DNA from: Flavobacterium johnsoniae UW101
Lineage (GTDB): Bacteria; Bacteroidota; Bacteroidia; Flavobacteriales; Flavobacteriaceae
DNA length: 64,000 nucleotides
Direction: 5' to 3'
Assembly: GCF_000016645.1 (NCBI RefSeq)
Contig: NC_009441.1
Span: 2,232,001 to 2,296,000, forward strand
Under the pieces are notes generated by a model, which was given only the letters and a program-made list of their open reading frames with translations, did not search any database and was not told the origin of the DNA. Each line of letters opens with the position of its first letter. Position 1 is the stretch's first letter. A program made the translations under genes and the position numbers. Below, piece by piece: positions 46,514 through 55,038 of the stretch.

Positions 46514-47893
46514 TTATTTTATAAACTGTTTGTTAAAGAATACTTTGCCGGGATGTTTTTCTGCATAAGCAAAAATTAAATGTTCTATATACTGATTGCT
46601 TTTATATTGTGTTACATAACTTTTTACTTCATCATAATCGTTAATGGCGATATCTCTGGGTATGTAGCCCATTCCGTGAAAATGCCCATTTTCAACCCAG
46701 ACACAGCTTCGTTCGTCAGCAGATCTTCCTTTATCGATAATCGCAAAACTGGGTCTGTTGTTCAGTAAATAATCAATTGCATTATCTACTTGCTCGTTAT
46801 GAAGCAGAACATCAGGCAGACTTTTTACATCATTATTTTGAAATAATTCTCCCTCTTCTGGTCTTGTATATTTACAAAATCTATGATCAATTTCAAACTG
46901 TTCTGCCAGACTGCGCAGTAAATTGATACCATCATACTGTGTATTAAATTCATGAATGCAGATTTGAAATTTACTCACTTTCCCAATAGCGAGATATTTA
47001 TAACCATTTCTGGCTTCGTATTGATAAATGCCAAATTTAGCCTCAAAACGTTTTAGAGCTCTGTTGTAAGTAGGCCAGAGTTTTTTGATTTCGGTGCATT
47101 CTAAAAGAAGCGCCATTAATTCAGTTGCGCAGATCTCAAAAGAAATCCCGTAAATGTCTCTTAAAAAATGTTGTCTTTGCGGATTGATATTATTACCTGT
47201 AAAATGCGATGTAACACGTTTTTTTAGATTAACAGCTTTTCCAACATAAATTACTTTTTTTGCCTGATTATAAAAATAATAGATTCCAGGTTTTTCGGGT
47301 AAATTATTAAAATCATCAGGTGGAAGGTTAGGAGGTAAGCGCTGATCTTGTGCCGTTTTCTTGATCATTTTTTCGATTTCTCCAGCATCATCCCATTCTA
47401 ATAAAAGCGAAAATAATATGGCTGTTGCATCTGCGTCTCCTCCGGCACGGTGTCTGTTTTCTAAAGATATATTTAAAGAGTTACAAAGATTACCTAAACT
47501 GTATGAACCTAAACCCGGTTTGATTTTTCTGGCGGCACGAACTGTACAAAGTTTTTTTGCCGACCATTTGAAACCTGCCTGTTCCAGCTGATGATGAACA
47601 AATGAATAATCGAAGTTAACATTATGAGCTACAAAAATGCGGTCTGTAAGCATTTCGAGAACTTTTTCAGAAATATCATCAAAGATTGGGGCATTAGCTA
47701 CCATTTCGTTATTTATACCTGTTAATCCAAAAATTGAAGGAGGTATGTCCTGTTCAGGATTTACCAGTGTTTCATAACGATCCAGCACATTTTTACCATC
47801 ATGAATAATAATGGCAATTTCTGTTATACGGCTTCCACTGGCATTTCCTCCTGTGGTTTCAATATCGACTATGGCATATTCCTGATTCTTCAT
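46514..47893 (-). CDS. DnaQ exonuclease fused to GIY-YIG nuclease
   Basis: A 459-residue two-nuclease fusion. Residues 1-170 are a DEDDh exonuclease like DNA polymerase III epsilon (VDIETTG, HNVNFDYSFV, HRAGGDADAT), and residues about 200-290 are a GIY-YIG domain like the UvrC N-terminus (GIYYFYNQAKKVIYVGKAVN). The remainder resembles the Cho/UvrC linker region without the RNase H-like half. Such fusions are known in several phyla. Together with umuDC, xth and alkB it suggests an excision or processing role in damage repair. Confidence 0.92.
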   Translation of the reverse strand: MKNQEYAIVDIETTGGNASGSRITEIAIIIHDGKNVLDRYETLVNPEQDIPPSIFGLTGINNEMVANAPIFDDISEKVLEMLTDRIFVAHNVNFDYSFVHHQLEQAGFKWSAKKLCTVRAARKIKPGLGSYSLGNLCNSLNISLENRHRAGGDADATAILFSLLLEWDDAGEIEKMIKKTAQDQRLPPNLPPDDFNNLPEKPGIYYFYNQAKKVIYVGKAVNLKKRVTSHFTGNNINPQRQHFLRDIYGISFEICATELMALLLECTEIKKLWPTYNRALKRFEAKFGIYQYEARNGYKYLAIGKVSKFQICIHEFNTQYDGINLLRSLAEQFEIDHRFCKYTRPEEGELFQNNDVKSLPDVLLHNEQVDNAIDYLLNNRPSFAIIDKGRSADERSCVWVENGHFHGMGYIPRDIAINDYDEVKSYVTQYKSNQYIEHLIFAYAEKHPGKVFFNKQFIK

Positions 47894-47963
47894 TTCTATA
47901 TAACGTAAAATCGATTGGTTTTCTGTTGTTTATTAAAATTTTAAATCTGTAATAATTTGTTTT

Positions 47964-49223
47964 TTAGGCTTTAACAGTAATAACGTCTTTAAGTGAGGTA
48001 GAAAACTTAGGAGATAATCTGTTTTGTTTCATTTTCCATTGTCTTCCAAGAGACTGCACACCAAATTTAATTTTATTATTACCATAATTTTGGTTCATTT
48101 TGTCGATAACACTCATTAAAGGCTGATGCTTAGGATTTGAAGTTTCAAATAAATTAAGCTGTGTTTCGCTGTTTGGCGTTAAGCCCATTACAATTACGCC
48201 TGCTTTTTTATAGCGATAACCCTTTTTAAAAATAGCTTTAAATCCTTTTTGAGCTGCAGCATTAAGTTCTATCGTCGAATTAGTTGGGAAATCTGTTGTA
48301 ATCGTAATGCTTCTCGAATAGTGTGATTCTTCATTTTTTATAAAACTCGTTTGGATAAAAACAGTCACCATATTACAATGACAATTTTGTCGTCTTAATT
48401 TCTCGGCACACGAGGCCGTAAACGTGCTGATTCGCTCTGATATTTCTTCATAAGAGGTATATCTTTTTTCGAAAGACCTTGTTGTAGCGATCATTTTACG
48501 ATCTGCAGCTTCTTCTAATTCTAAAGTTGGTTTACCTTCTAATTCATGCTTTAACCTAAGCCCGACTACTGACATTTCTTTTCTCACCCAGGCATCTGGA
48601 AGCTGAGTAAATTCATAAGCGGTATTAATTTTTTTTGCTTTAAGACGTTTCGCGTGTTTTCTTCCAATTCCCCAGACATCTTCAATTTTAGACCATTTTA
48701 AGGCTTTAACTCTTTTTTCTTCAGAATCAATACAATGAACATTCTGTGTACGATCTGCAAATTTTCGGGCAATTTTATTTGCCATTTTAGCCAGAGCCTT
48801 AGTAGAAGCAAAACCTATGCTGACAGGAATGCCCGTTCCTTGTGTGACTTCTTTACGCATTTTTAAACCCAAGGTATTCATATCAAATAAATCGTAACCT
48901 GAAAATTTTAAGAAAGCTTCATCGATACTGTAGATTTCGATTTCAGGAGTATAAGTTCGAAGCAGGTTCATTACCCGATTGCTCATATCGCCATATAGAG
49001 GATAATTAGAAGAATACACAAAAATGTTCTTTTCCTTAAAAACAGATTCATATTTAAAAGCCGGAATAGCCATTGGTATGCCCAAAGCTTTAGCTTCATC
49101 AGACCGCGAAATAACACAGCCGTCATTATTAGAGAGAATAACTATAGGTTTTTCTCTTAAATGCGGTTCAAATACCCTTTGGCAGGAAGCATAAAAATTA
49201 TTACAATCGACTAAAGCAAACAT
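47964..49223 (-). CDS. umuC: Y-family DNA polymerase UmuC
   Basis: About 419 residues from ATG 49223 (MFALVDCNNFYASCQRVF). The upstream extension to 49304 is a repeat, not coding. Metal-binding DCNNFYASC and SIDEAFLKF are intact, with HhH motif VWGIGRKHAK and the little-finger domain after. With UmuD it forms error-prone DNA polymerase V for translesion synthesis. The C-terminal end lacks a clear beta-clamp motif to my eye but QLNLF near residue 360 fits one. Confidence 0.95.
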   Translation of the reverse strand: MFALVDCNNFYASCQRVFEPHLREKPIVILSNNDGCVISRSDEAKALGIPMAIPAFKYESVFKEKNIFVYSSNYPLYGDMSNRVMNLLRTYTPEIEIYSIDEAFLKFSGYDLFDMNTLGLKMRKEVTQGTGIPVSIGFASTKALAKMANKIARKFADRTQNVHCIDSEEKRVKALKWSKIEDVWGIGRKHAKRLKAKKINTAYEFTQLPDAWVRKEMSVVGLRLKHELEGKPTLELEEAADRKMIATTRSFEKRYTSYEEISERISTFTASCAEKLRRQNCHCNMVTVFIQTSFIKNEESHYSRSITITTDFPTNSTIELNAAAQKGFKAIFKKGYRYKKAGVIVMGLTPNSETQLNLFETSNPKHQPLMSVIDKMNQNYGNNKIKFGVQSLGRQWKMKQNRLSPKFSTSLKDVITVKA

Positions 49224-49250
49224 TTTTAATTTGTTTTCTATTTCTGTTTT

Positions 49251-49314
49251 GTCACCCTGAGCGAAGTCGAAGGGTTTTATCGTATAAAAGGTCTTCAACT
49301 TCACTCAGACTAAC
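49251..49314. repeat. Inverted repeat between umuD and umuC
   Basis: A CCTGAGCGAAGTCGAAGG-type unit and its partly diverged reverse (CTTCAACTTCACTCAG) form a long imperfect stem. The first unit is a well-known dispersed repeat of Bacteroidetes. It lies in the 97-base gap inside the operon and could lower or process umuC mRNA. Confidence 0.7.
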
Positions 49315-49320
49315 AATAAC

Positions 49321-49770
49321 TTAAAAAGTTTTGATACTATGAGTTACAATTCCCCAGATCACGAAATTATTTTCCGGAGTCACTTTTATTGGTTTATAAT
49401 CTTCATTTTCGGCAATAAGCCAGATAATGTCTTTTTCTATTTTAATGCGTTTTACCGTAAATTCACCATCAATTTGGCAAACAGCAATTTTATTGTTTTG
49501 TGGTTCCAGACTTTTATCAATAATTAATAAATCACCATCATGAATGCCGGCATTTTTCATGGAATACCCTTTTACCCTGGCAAAATAAGTAGTGTATTTA
49601 TGTTTGATGAGTTCTTTATTGAGATCAATTGATAATTCAATAAAGTCATCAGCAGGCGAAGGAAACCCCGCACTGATACCAACATCAAAAAAAGGCACTT
49701 TTACTTCCGTGCTTGTATCCGGTATATAAAATTCTATTGATTTTGTGGTATTTATATTTCTCAGATTCAT
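49321..49770 (-). CDS. umuD: UmuD, S24 peptidase-like subunit
   Basis: About 149 residues from ATG 49770. Auto-cleavage site Ala34-Gly35 is in the SAGFPSPADDF stretch, catalytic Ser70 in KGYSMKNAG, and Lys107 in GEFTVKRI; Ser and Lys are 37 apart as in E. coli UmuD. Cleaved UmuD' joins UmuC to make polymerase V. First gene of the repair operon, transcribed away from the XRE-S24 repressor. Confidence 0.95.
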   Translation of the reverse strand: MNLRNINTTKSIEFYIPDTSTEVKVPFFDVGISAGFPSPADDFIELSIDLNKELIKHKYTTYFARVKGYSMKNAGIHDGDLLIIDKSLEPQNNKIAVCQIDGEFTVKRIKIEKDIIWLIAENEDYKPIKVTPENNFVIWGIVTHSIKTF

Positions 49771-49802
49771 AATCACTTCAGAAACTTAATTTTTTACATT
49801 TA

Positions 49803-49841
49803 CAAAATTAGTACAGACAGTAACATTTTTTTATATATTTG
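49803..49841. promoter_or_regulatory. Overlapping divergent promoters with repeat operator
   Basis: The minus-strand -7 box TAATTTTG (49803-49810) for umuD and the plus-strand -7 box TATATTTG (49834-49841) for the repressor flank AGTACAGACAGTAAC (49810-49824), which contains a direct repeat AGTA-n5-AGTA. A protein bound here would block both promoters. This predicts autoregulation by the repressor (inference). Confidence 0.5.
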
Positions 49842-49868
49842 CTGTTCCAAATTATAACAAAATTAATT

Positions 49869-50642
49869 ATGTCCTTATTTTCAGACAACATCAGAGCATT
49901 AAGGGTGAAGCATAAAATATCGCAGGAGAAATTAGCTGAAAACCTTAGTATTACCAGAGGAAGATACGTGAAATACGAAGATGGAACTTCGGAAGCACCG
50001 TATGACATTTTAAAGAAAATTGCGTTATATTTTCATATGAGTATTGACTTGATATTATCTGTCGATATACGCAAAATTGATGTACAAAATTTGATAAAAC
50101 TGGAAGGTAACCGACTTATTCTTCCTATTCAGGTTGATAGTTTTGGAGAAAATTATATCGAAATTGTATCTCAAAAAGCAAAAGCAGGATATTTAAACGG
50201 ATATGCTGATCCAGAATATATTGAAAGTTTACAGCAGATTACACTTCCGTTTTTAGGACCTGGAAAACATCGCGGATTTCCCGTTGAAGGCGATTCAATG
50301 CCTCCACACGAAGATGGTTCTATTATTATTGGCCGTTATGTAGAAAAACTGGGAGAGGTTATGGATGGCAAAACCTATATTCTTATTACTAAGAATGAAG
50401 GAATGGTATATAAGCGTCTCAATAAAAACAAAAAGAATGCCTTGGTTTTAGAATCGGATAATAGTTTTTATCCAAATTATGAAGTGAAAGCTTCTGATAT
50501 TTTGGAGATTTGGGAATACGAATGTAATATCGGCCGTTCTGATAAGAAACAAGAAATAACAGAAACTGGAGCAATGAAAGATTTGCTTTTAGAATTGAAA
50601 AGGGAAGTTCGAGAGATTAAGAATAATACTTCGAATACATAA
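49869..50642 (+). CDS. XRE-S24 repressor with LexA-like cleavage domain
   Basis: About 257 residues from ATG 49869. The N-terminal HTH_XRE (IRALRVKHKISQEKLAENLS, about 8-60) is followed by an S24/LexA-type domain with a cleavage pair Ala106-Gly107 (KAKAGYLNG), Ser143 in EGDSMPP and Lys182 in VYKRL, 39 residues apart. These are all the elements for RecA-stimulated self-cleavage. Most Bacteroidetes lack classical LexA, so this divergent repressor next to umuDC is a good candidate for the local damage regulator. C-terminal helix follows. Confidence 0.92.
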   Translation: MSLFSDNIRALRVKHKISQEKLAENLSITRGRYVKYEDGTSEAPYDILKKIALYFHMSIDLILSVDIRKIDVQNLIKLEGNRLILPIQVDSFGENYIEIVSQKAKAGYLNGYADPEYIESLQQITLPFLGPGKHRGFPVEGDSMPPHEDGSIIIGRYVEKLGEVMDGKTYILITKNEGMVYKRLNKNKKNALVLESDNSFYPNYEVKASDILEIWEYECNIGRSDKKQEITETGAMKDLLLELKREVREIKNNTSNT

Positions 50643-50659
50643 AAAGAGTTTTTACCACT

Positions 50660-50675
50660 CCCGATAGCTATCGGG
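50660..50675. repeat. Perfect palindrome CCCGATAGCTATCGGG
   Basis: A 16-base perfect palindrome just after the repressor gene. I recall the same sequence as frequent in flavobacterial genomes. Confidence 0.7.
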
Positions 50676-50678
50676 ATT

Positions 50679-50828
50679 CACAGATTAAAAGGATTGTTTT
50701 TTCGCCACGAATTGCACAAATTTTCACAAATTTTTTATTCAAAATATAATCAACATAATTCGTAAAAATTTGTGCAATTCGTGGCAAACAAACTATACAA
50801 AGTAGTAAAAAATCCTTTTTAATCTGTG
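50679..50828. repeat. Nested inverted repeats downstream of the repressor
   Basis: Outer arms CACAGATTAAAAGGATT (50679-50695) and AATCCTTTTTAATCTGTG (50811-50828) enclose inner arms of 20 bases, CCACGAATTGCACAAATTTT (50705-50724) and its perfect complement (50765-50784). The rest is AT-rich. These two known-style repeat families are nested as one structure. No gene is present here. Confidence 0.8.
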
Positions 50829-50872
50829 GCTTAAAAAACTTTGTGTCTTAGCGCCTTTGTGGCAAAAAAAAA

Positions 50873-51634
50873 CTAAAAAACCTTCACAAATCCCAATCCA
50901 TATTGCTGCCCGTTATAAAAAGGCATTATCATAGATGTCGATTTATTTTCGGCTGATGACTTGAACAGTTTCTTGGTAATATATGGATTGACCCAATAGG
51001 CAATTTTCGTACTCAAAATTCCAATTCCAGCTCCGGCAGCGACGTCTGTCAGCCAATGGCGGTTATTGTAAATTCTGAAAAGCCCAGTTCCTGTTGCAAC
51101 AGCATAACCTGCAATTCCATACCAAATCGATTTGTCTTTGTATTCTTGGTATAAAAATTCGGCACCCATAAATGCAGTTGCAGTATGCCCGGAAGGAAAA
51201 GAGTTATTCGAACTTCCGTCAGGTCTTTCTACATGCGAAATTGATTTTAAACCTAAAACCGTTGTAGCCATAATTGCATATGAGGTTACAAGTATTACAG
51301 AACGGTCACGCATATTATTTTTACCTTTTACGCCAAAAGCATTCAATGCATATACTGATGCAGCGGGAGCGTATTGAGAAAAATCATCAATCGTAATTTT
51401 CTCGTCAATGTCTTCAGCAACTTCATCTTTAATCTGGTGATTAAAACTCAAAAGCTGATCACTTTTTAAACCAATTACGCCATAACCAATTAATACACTC
51501 GGAATAATTAATTGTTTGTAATTGAATTTTAAATTATGAGAAGTACTGTCAATTTTTGTAATCGAGTCATTTTGCTGTGCATTCGCAGAAAATAATCCGA
51601 ATAAAAATACAAGGGAAATCGTTTTGTGGAACAT
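50873..51634 (-). CDS. PAP2-family phosphatase, membrane/periplasmic
   Basis: About 253 residues from ATG 51634, with signal peptide ending FSANAQ. All three PAP2 motifs are visible: KSISHVERP (K-x6-RP), PSGH, and RIYNNRH (R-x5-H) in WLTDVAAG. It should remove phosphate from a lipid such as undecaprenyl pyrophosphate or phosphatidic acid. Hydrophobic segments follow the motifs. Single-gene unit. Confidence 0.9.
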   Translation of the reverse strand: MFHKTISLVFLFGLFSANAQQNDSITKIDSTSHNLKFNYKQLIIPSVLIGYGVIGLKSDQLLSFNHQIKDEVAEDIDEKITIDDFSQYAPAASVYALNAFGVKGKNNMRDRSVILVTSYAIMATTVLGLKSISHVERPDGSSNNSFPSGHTATAFMGAEFLYQEYKDKSIWYGIAGYAVATGTGLFRIYNNRHWLTDVAAGAGIGILSTKIAYWVNPYITKKLFKSSAENKSTSMIMPFYNGQQYGLGFVKVF

Positions 51635-51976
51635 TGTTTTTGTCGTTTTACTTTGCAATAGTAACGAATGTTCGACCTTGGTATTTTAAGCTTAATTGAA
51701 CCTTAAGCGAATATTAATTTGTTGGTTTTAAATGAGGTAGTTGGATTAAGATTGGCTTATTTTTAGTTTATTCAGATTGATGATTTTAAGTAAATAAGTC
51801 CCAGCGGGACGATATATTTATAGAAAATTTATTAGGCGTGTTTTTTAAGCCGGGGTGAAATATGTCGCTCCGCTGGAGCTTACTATCAACGTGAATCAAA
51901 TTAGTTGTAAATATCTCGCTTCTCCGAAGCTTTTTTTAATATTTTTTCTTTTAATGATTCACAATTCACAATTCTT
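51635..51976. other. 342-base gap holding repeat copy A
   Basis: No gene is seen. It contains a dispersed repeat at 51798-51933 that shares two exact blocks with a copy at about 61852-62014. Confidence 0.6.
51798..51933. repeat. Dispersed repeat, copy A
   Basis: Contains ATGTCGCTCCGCTGGAGCTT (51862-51881) and CGCTTCTCCGAAGCTTT (51917-51933), both exactly matching copy B. Each block is close to palindromic. Confidence 0.8.
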
Positions 51977-53692
51977 CTAAACCTTCAGCGAAAACCAAAA
52001 CGTACTTCCCAATCCTAAATTACTTTCTACGCCAACATTTCCATTTTGTGCTTCAATAAATTCTTTGCTAATCGCCAAACCTAATCCCGTTCCAGATTTT
52101 TGACTTCCTGGAACTTGAAAGTATTTATCGAAAACCTTGTCTTTATATCTTGTATCAATTCCTTTTCCAGTATCAATAACCTGAAAAACCATCTGATCAT
52201 TTTCTTCTTTTAATTTAATGAGAATCGTGCTTTTTTCAGACGAATATCTAATGGCATTCGATAAATAATTAATTAAAACCCAGCCCGTTTTCTCGGCATC
52301 GGCTTTTACATTTTTGAGATTTTCATTGGCATCAACAATTAATTGAATCTGTTTTTGATCTGCCTGAACTTTTACAGCTTCTACAGCATATTTCACAATT
52401 TCGTGTGGATTACTTTTTCCAATATTCAGCTGAATGTTTCCAGTTTCCAATTGTGATAAATTCAATAACTCTCCTGTAATTTTTAATAAACGCTGACTGT
52501 CATCTTTTATACTTTCAACCAATTGTTTTTGGTCGTCGTTCATGTCGCCTGTTTTCCCATTTTCAAGCAATTGAAGACTTAATTTTATAGAAGCAATTGG
52601 TGTTTTTAATTCGTGCGAAACGGTGGCAATAAAATTCGTTTTAGCAAAATCCAGTTCTTTAAAAAGCGTAATATTTCGCAGAATAATTACATCACCAATA
52701 TTAATTTCTTTTTCTTCTCCAGTTGGTGTTATTGTGATATTGTGAATCTCTTTTTCGAAATAACTCTCTTTTCCGTGAGCAAAAATTTTGAGAGGCTGTT
52801 TTTTTGGAGTTTCACTTTCTTTCAGAATCAAAGAACGAATCAAATCATTAGAAACTGCCAATTCAGAAGCAGGTTTTCCAATAATATCTTCGGATTTTAG
52901 ACCAATAATTTTCAGTGCTTCATCATTCACAAACAAAACAATTCCTTCGTTATCCAAACCAATAATAGGATCGTTCATATTATTGATCAGAGTTTCTAGA
53001 CGTTTCTTTTCAAAAAGAAGTTTATAAACATTGCTGTCATGATATTCTTCTAGCTTTTGTGCCATGGTATTAAATGATTTTGCCAGATCTCCAAATTCGC
53101 TATGGCTCGTAAAATGAACACGTTCGGAATAGTTTTTATTGGCAATTTCCTTAATACTCTGAGTTAACTCTCTAATAGGATTCGCAATATTATTAGGCAG
53201 ATTAACCAATAAATTAAAAGCAATCAGAAAGCATAAAGTTCCCACAATGGCAATCGACAAATTAGCTGTTTCAGCCGAATGTTTAGCGATATCGCTTTTC
53301 TGTTTTATGGCGTCCAGATTCAGTTTCATAATCGCAAAAATATCATGACGAATCTGAGCTTTTATAGTTTCGTTAGAATTGTTTTTAGCCAAAAGAGCAA
53401 AACTAGCTTTTAGTTTTTCGGTAGCTTGTTTTTCGCCCGGTTCTGTAATATTTTGAGTCTGCTTTTCGAGATTCTCCTCAAAACTCTGAATCGTTTCTTT
53501 TGAATCGGACTTTATTCCGTCTAAAGCAAAAATCATATTTCGGGAATATTCCAAAGTATTATAATTGGATTTCAGAATATTCTCGGTGTCCTGCTTAATC
53601 AGAAAAACAGAATAAGCACTCACTAACGAGAGAATGATGATCATTAAAAATAACAATCCTACACTCAGATTCAATTTGGTTTTAATTCTCAT
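51977..53692 (-). CDS. HAMP-PAS sensor histidine kinase of the kdp locus
   Basis: A 571-residue kinase: membrane segment 9-31, periplasmic helical sensor to about 145, second membrane segment to about 170, HAMP (NPIRELTQSIKEIANKNYSE), PAS (MNDPIIGLDNEGIVLFVND), HisKA (TVSHELKTPIASIKLSL with the phosphorylated His) and HATPase (LINYLSNAIRYS, DTGKGID, GTGLGLAIS). The KdpD N-terminal domain is not part of it but lies in the next gene upstream. It probably supplies the kinase half of a split KdpD, phosphorylating the sigma-54 regulator at 62054. Confidence 0.9.
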   Translation of the reverse strand: MRIKTKLNLSVGLLFLMIIILSLVSAYSVFLIKQDTENILKSNYNTLEYSRNMIFALDGIKSDSKETIQSFEENLEKQTQNITEPGEKQATEKLKASFALLAKNNSNETIKAQIRHDIFAIMKLNLDAIKQKSDIAKHSAETANLSIAIVGTLCFLIAFNLLVNLPNNIANPIRELTQSIKEIANKNYSERVHFTSHSEFGDLAKSFNTMAQKLEEYHDSNVYKLLFEKKRLETLINNMNDPIIGLDNEGIVLFVNDEALKIIGLKSEDIIGKPASELAVSNDLIRSLILKESETPKKQPLKIFAHGKESYFEKEIHNITITPTGEEKEINIGDVIILRNITLFKELDFAKTNFIATVSHELKTPIASIKLSLQLLENGKTGDMNDDQKQLVESIKDDSQRLLKITGELLNLSQLETGNIQLNIGKSNPHEIVKYAVEAVKVQADQKQIQLIVDANENLKNVKADAEKTGWVLINYLSNAIRYSSEKSTILIKLKEENDQMVFQVIDTGKGIDTRYKDKVFDKYFQVPGSQKSGTGLGLAISKEFIEAQNGNVGVESNLGLGSTFWFSLKV

Positions 53693-53724
53693 GATGTTTA
53701 TTTAAAAACAAGTTTTTTTATTTG

Positions 53725-53822
53725 AACCATTAAGATATTAAGGAAATTAAGCTTTTGAACTTAATGAAACTTACAAAGAGAAAATTAAGTATAGCCTTTA
53801 TTTTCTTAATATCTTAATGGTT
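53725..53822. repeat. Inverted repeat between kdpD and the kinase gene
   Basis: AACCATTAAGATATTAAG (53725-53742) and CTTAATATCTTAATGGTT (53805-53822) are perfect 18-base arms with a 62-base loop. Confidence 0.85.
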
Positions 53823-53829
53823 AGAAAAA

Positions 53830-54954
53830 TTACGACAGTATTACAAGATCAACATTAGATAAAGACAATTTGTTTAGCAAACGCCTAAAAATTGTTGTAG
53901 ACAAAATTACTTTAAACAAATTAAAATGCGGTTTTCCGATGCACACAGTTGTAATTTGTTTTTCTTCTACCGTTGTTAAAATAGCATCTGTAATATTTGA
54001 ATTTTCCAATTTAATAACCTCTGCACCTAATTGCACTGCGAGTTTAAAGTTATTAATTAAATGTCTTTGTTTATCAAGTGCAATCCTATTACTGCTTTCT
54101 TGTGGCGTTTCTACATACAAAACATACCAAGAACCATTATAATAACTGGCTAATCTTGCTGCTTTTCTAATTATAATTTTGGCTGTTTTTTCATTACTGC
54201 TAATGCAAGCTAACAATTTCTCATGTCGTAAGGCATGCAGATTAGGAACTTCACTTTCTACCTTTCGAACAACCTGACTCGCTACTTCTTTCAAAGCCAA
54301 TTCCCGAAGTTGTAAAATTTGTTCCGATTTAAAAAAGTTCGTTAAAGCCGTCTGAATCTTATCTGCCGTATAAATTTTTCCTTCTTTGAGACGGGCAATC
54401 AGATCTTCTGATGTTAAATCGATATTTACAACCTCATCAGCCAATCGCAAAACATTGTCGGGAATGCGTTCCTGAACATCAATATTGGTAATTCGTTTTA
54501 CATCTTCATTTAAACTCTCAATATGCTGAATATTAACCGCCGAAATCACATTAATTCCAGCTTCCAAAATCTCTAAAACATCCTGCCAGCGTTTTTCGTT
54601 TTTGCTTCCTTCAACGTTCGTGTGTGCTAGTTCGTCAACAATAACCACTTCTGGTCTAAGGTTGATAATCGCTTGAACATCGAGTTCTTCCAATTCTTTT
54701 CCTTTATAGAAAATGGTACGCCTCGGAATTATCGGCAAACCCGCTAATAATTCGTGCGTCTCCTTTCGCATGTGCGTTTCGATGTAGCCGATTTTCACAT
54801 CGATTCCGTTTTTCAATAACGAATGCGCTTCCTGAAGCATACGAAAAGTTTTGCCCACACCGGCGCTCATCCCAATGTAGATTTTAAACTTCCCCTTTCG
54901 TGATTTCTGGATTAAATCGAGAAAGTGCTGTGCGTTATTATTTTCGTTTTCCAT
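53830..54954 (-). CDS. kdpD: KdpD sensor domain without kinase
   Basis: About 374 residues from ATG 54954. The N-terminal KdpD domain has Walker A GMSAGVGKT (about 31-39), VVIVDELAHTNVEGSKN, and TNIDVQERIPDN; a Usp-like nucleotide-binding domain follows (about 240-374, ending LSNVDLVILS). It stops before the membrane helices and kinase that E. coli KdpD carries. The stop is clean and the kinase is a complete separate gene, so it is a split form rather than a broken one. It may sense potassium or c-di-AMP; the latter is known for other KdpD Usp domains. Confidence 0.93.
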   Translation of the reverse strand: MENENNNAQHFLDLIQKSRKGKFKIYIGMSAGVGKTFRMLQEAHSLLKNGIDVKIGYIETHMRKETHELLAGLPIIPRRTIFYKGKELEELDVQAIINLRPEVVIVDELAHTNVEGSKNEKRWQDVLEILEAGINVISAVNIQHIESLNEDVKRITNIDVQERIPDNVLRLADEVVNIDLTSEDLIARLKEGKIYTADKIQTALTNFFKSEQILQLRELALKEVASQVVRKVESEVPNLHALRHEKLLACISSNEKTAKIIIRKAARLASYYNGSWYVLYVETPQESSNRIALDKQRHLINNFKLAVQLGAEVIKLENSNITDAILTTVEEKQITTVCIGKPHFNLFKVILSTTIFRRLLNKLSLSNVDLVILS

Positions 54955-54974
54955 AATTTTTGCTTTAAGCAATA

Positions 54975-55038
54975 AGCTTTAGGCTTTAGGCAGTATAACT
55001 CTAAAAAGCTTACTGCTTAAAGCCTATAGCCTAAAGCT
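54975..55038. repeat. Imperfect inverted repeat between porin and kdpD
   Basis: AGCTTTAGGCTTTAGGCAGTA pairs, with bulges, with TACTGCTTAAAGCCTATAGC and CTAAAGCT. The second arm overlaps the porin stop codon region. Confidence 0.7.

Noticed and set aside
51977..54954. kdpD broken by a frameshift into two genes
   Set aside because: The kinase has its own signal-anchor, periplasmic part, HAMP and PAS domains, and a 137-base repeat gap separates the genes. This is a split system, not a mutation.
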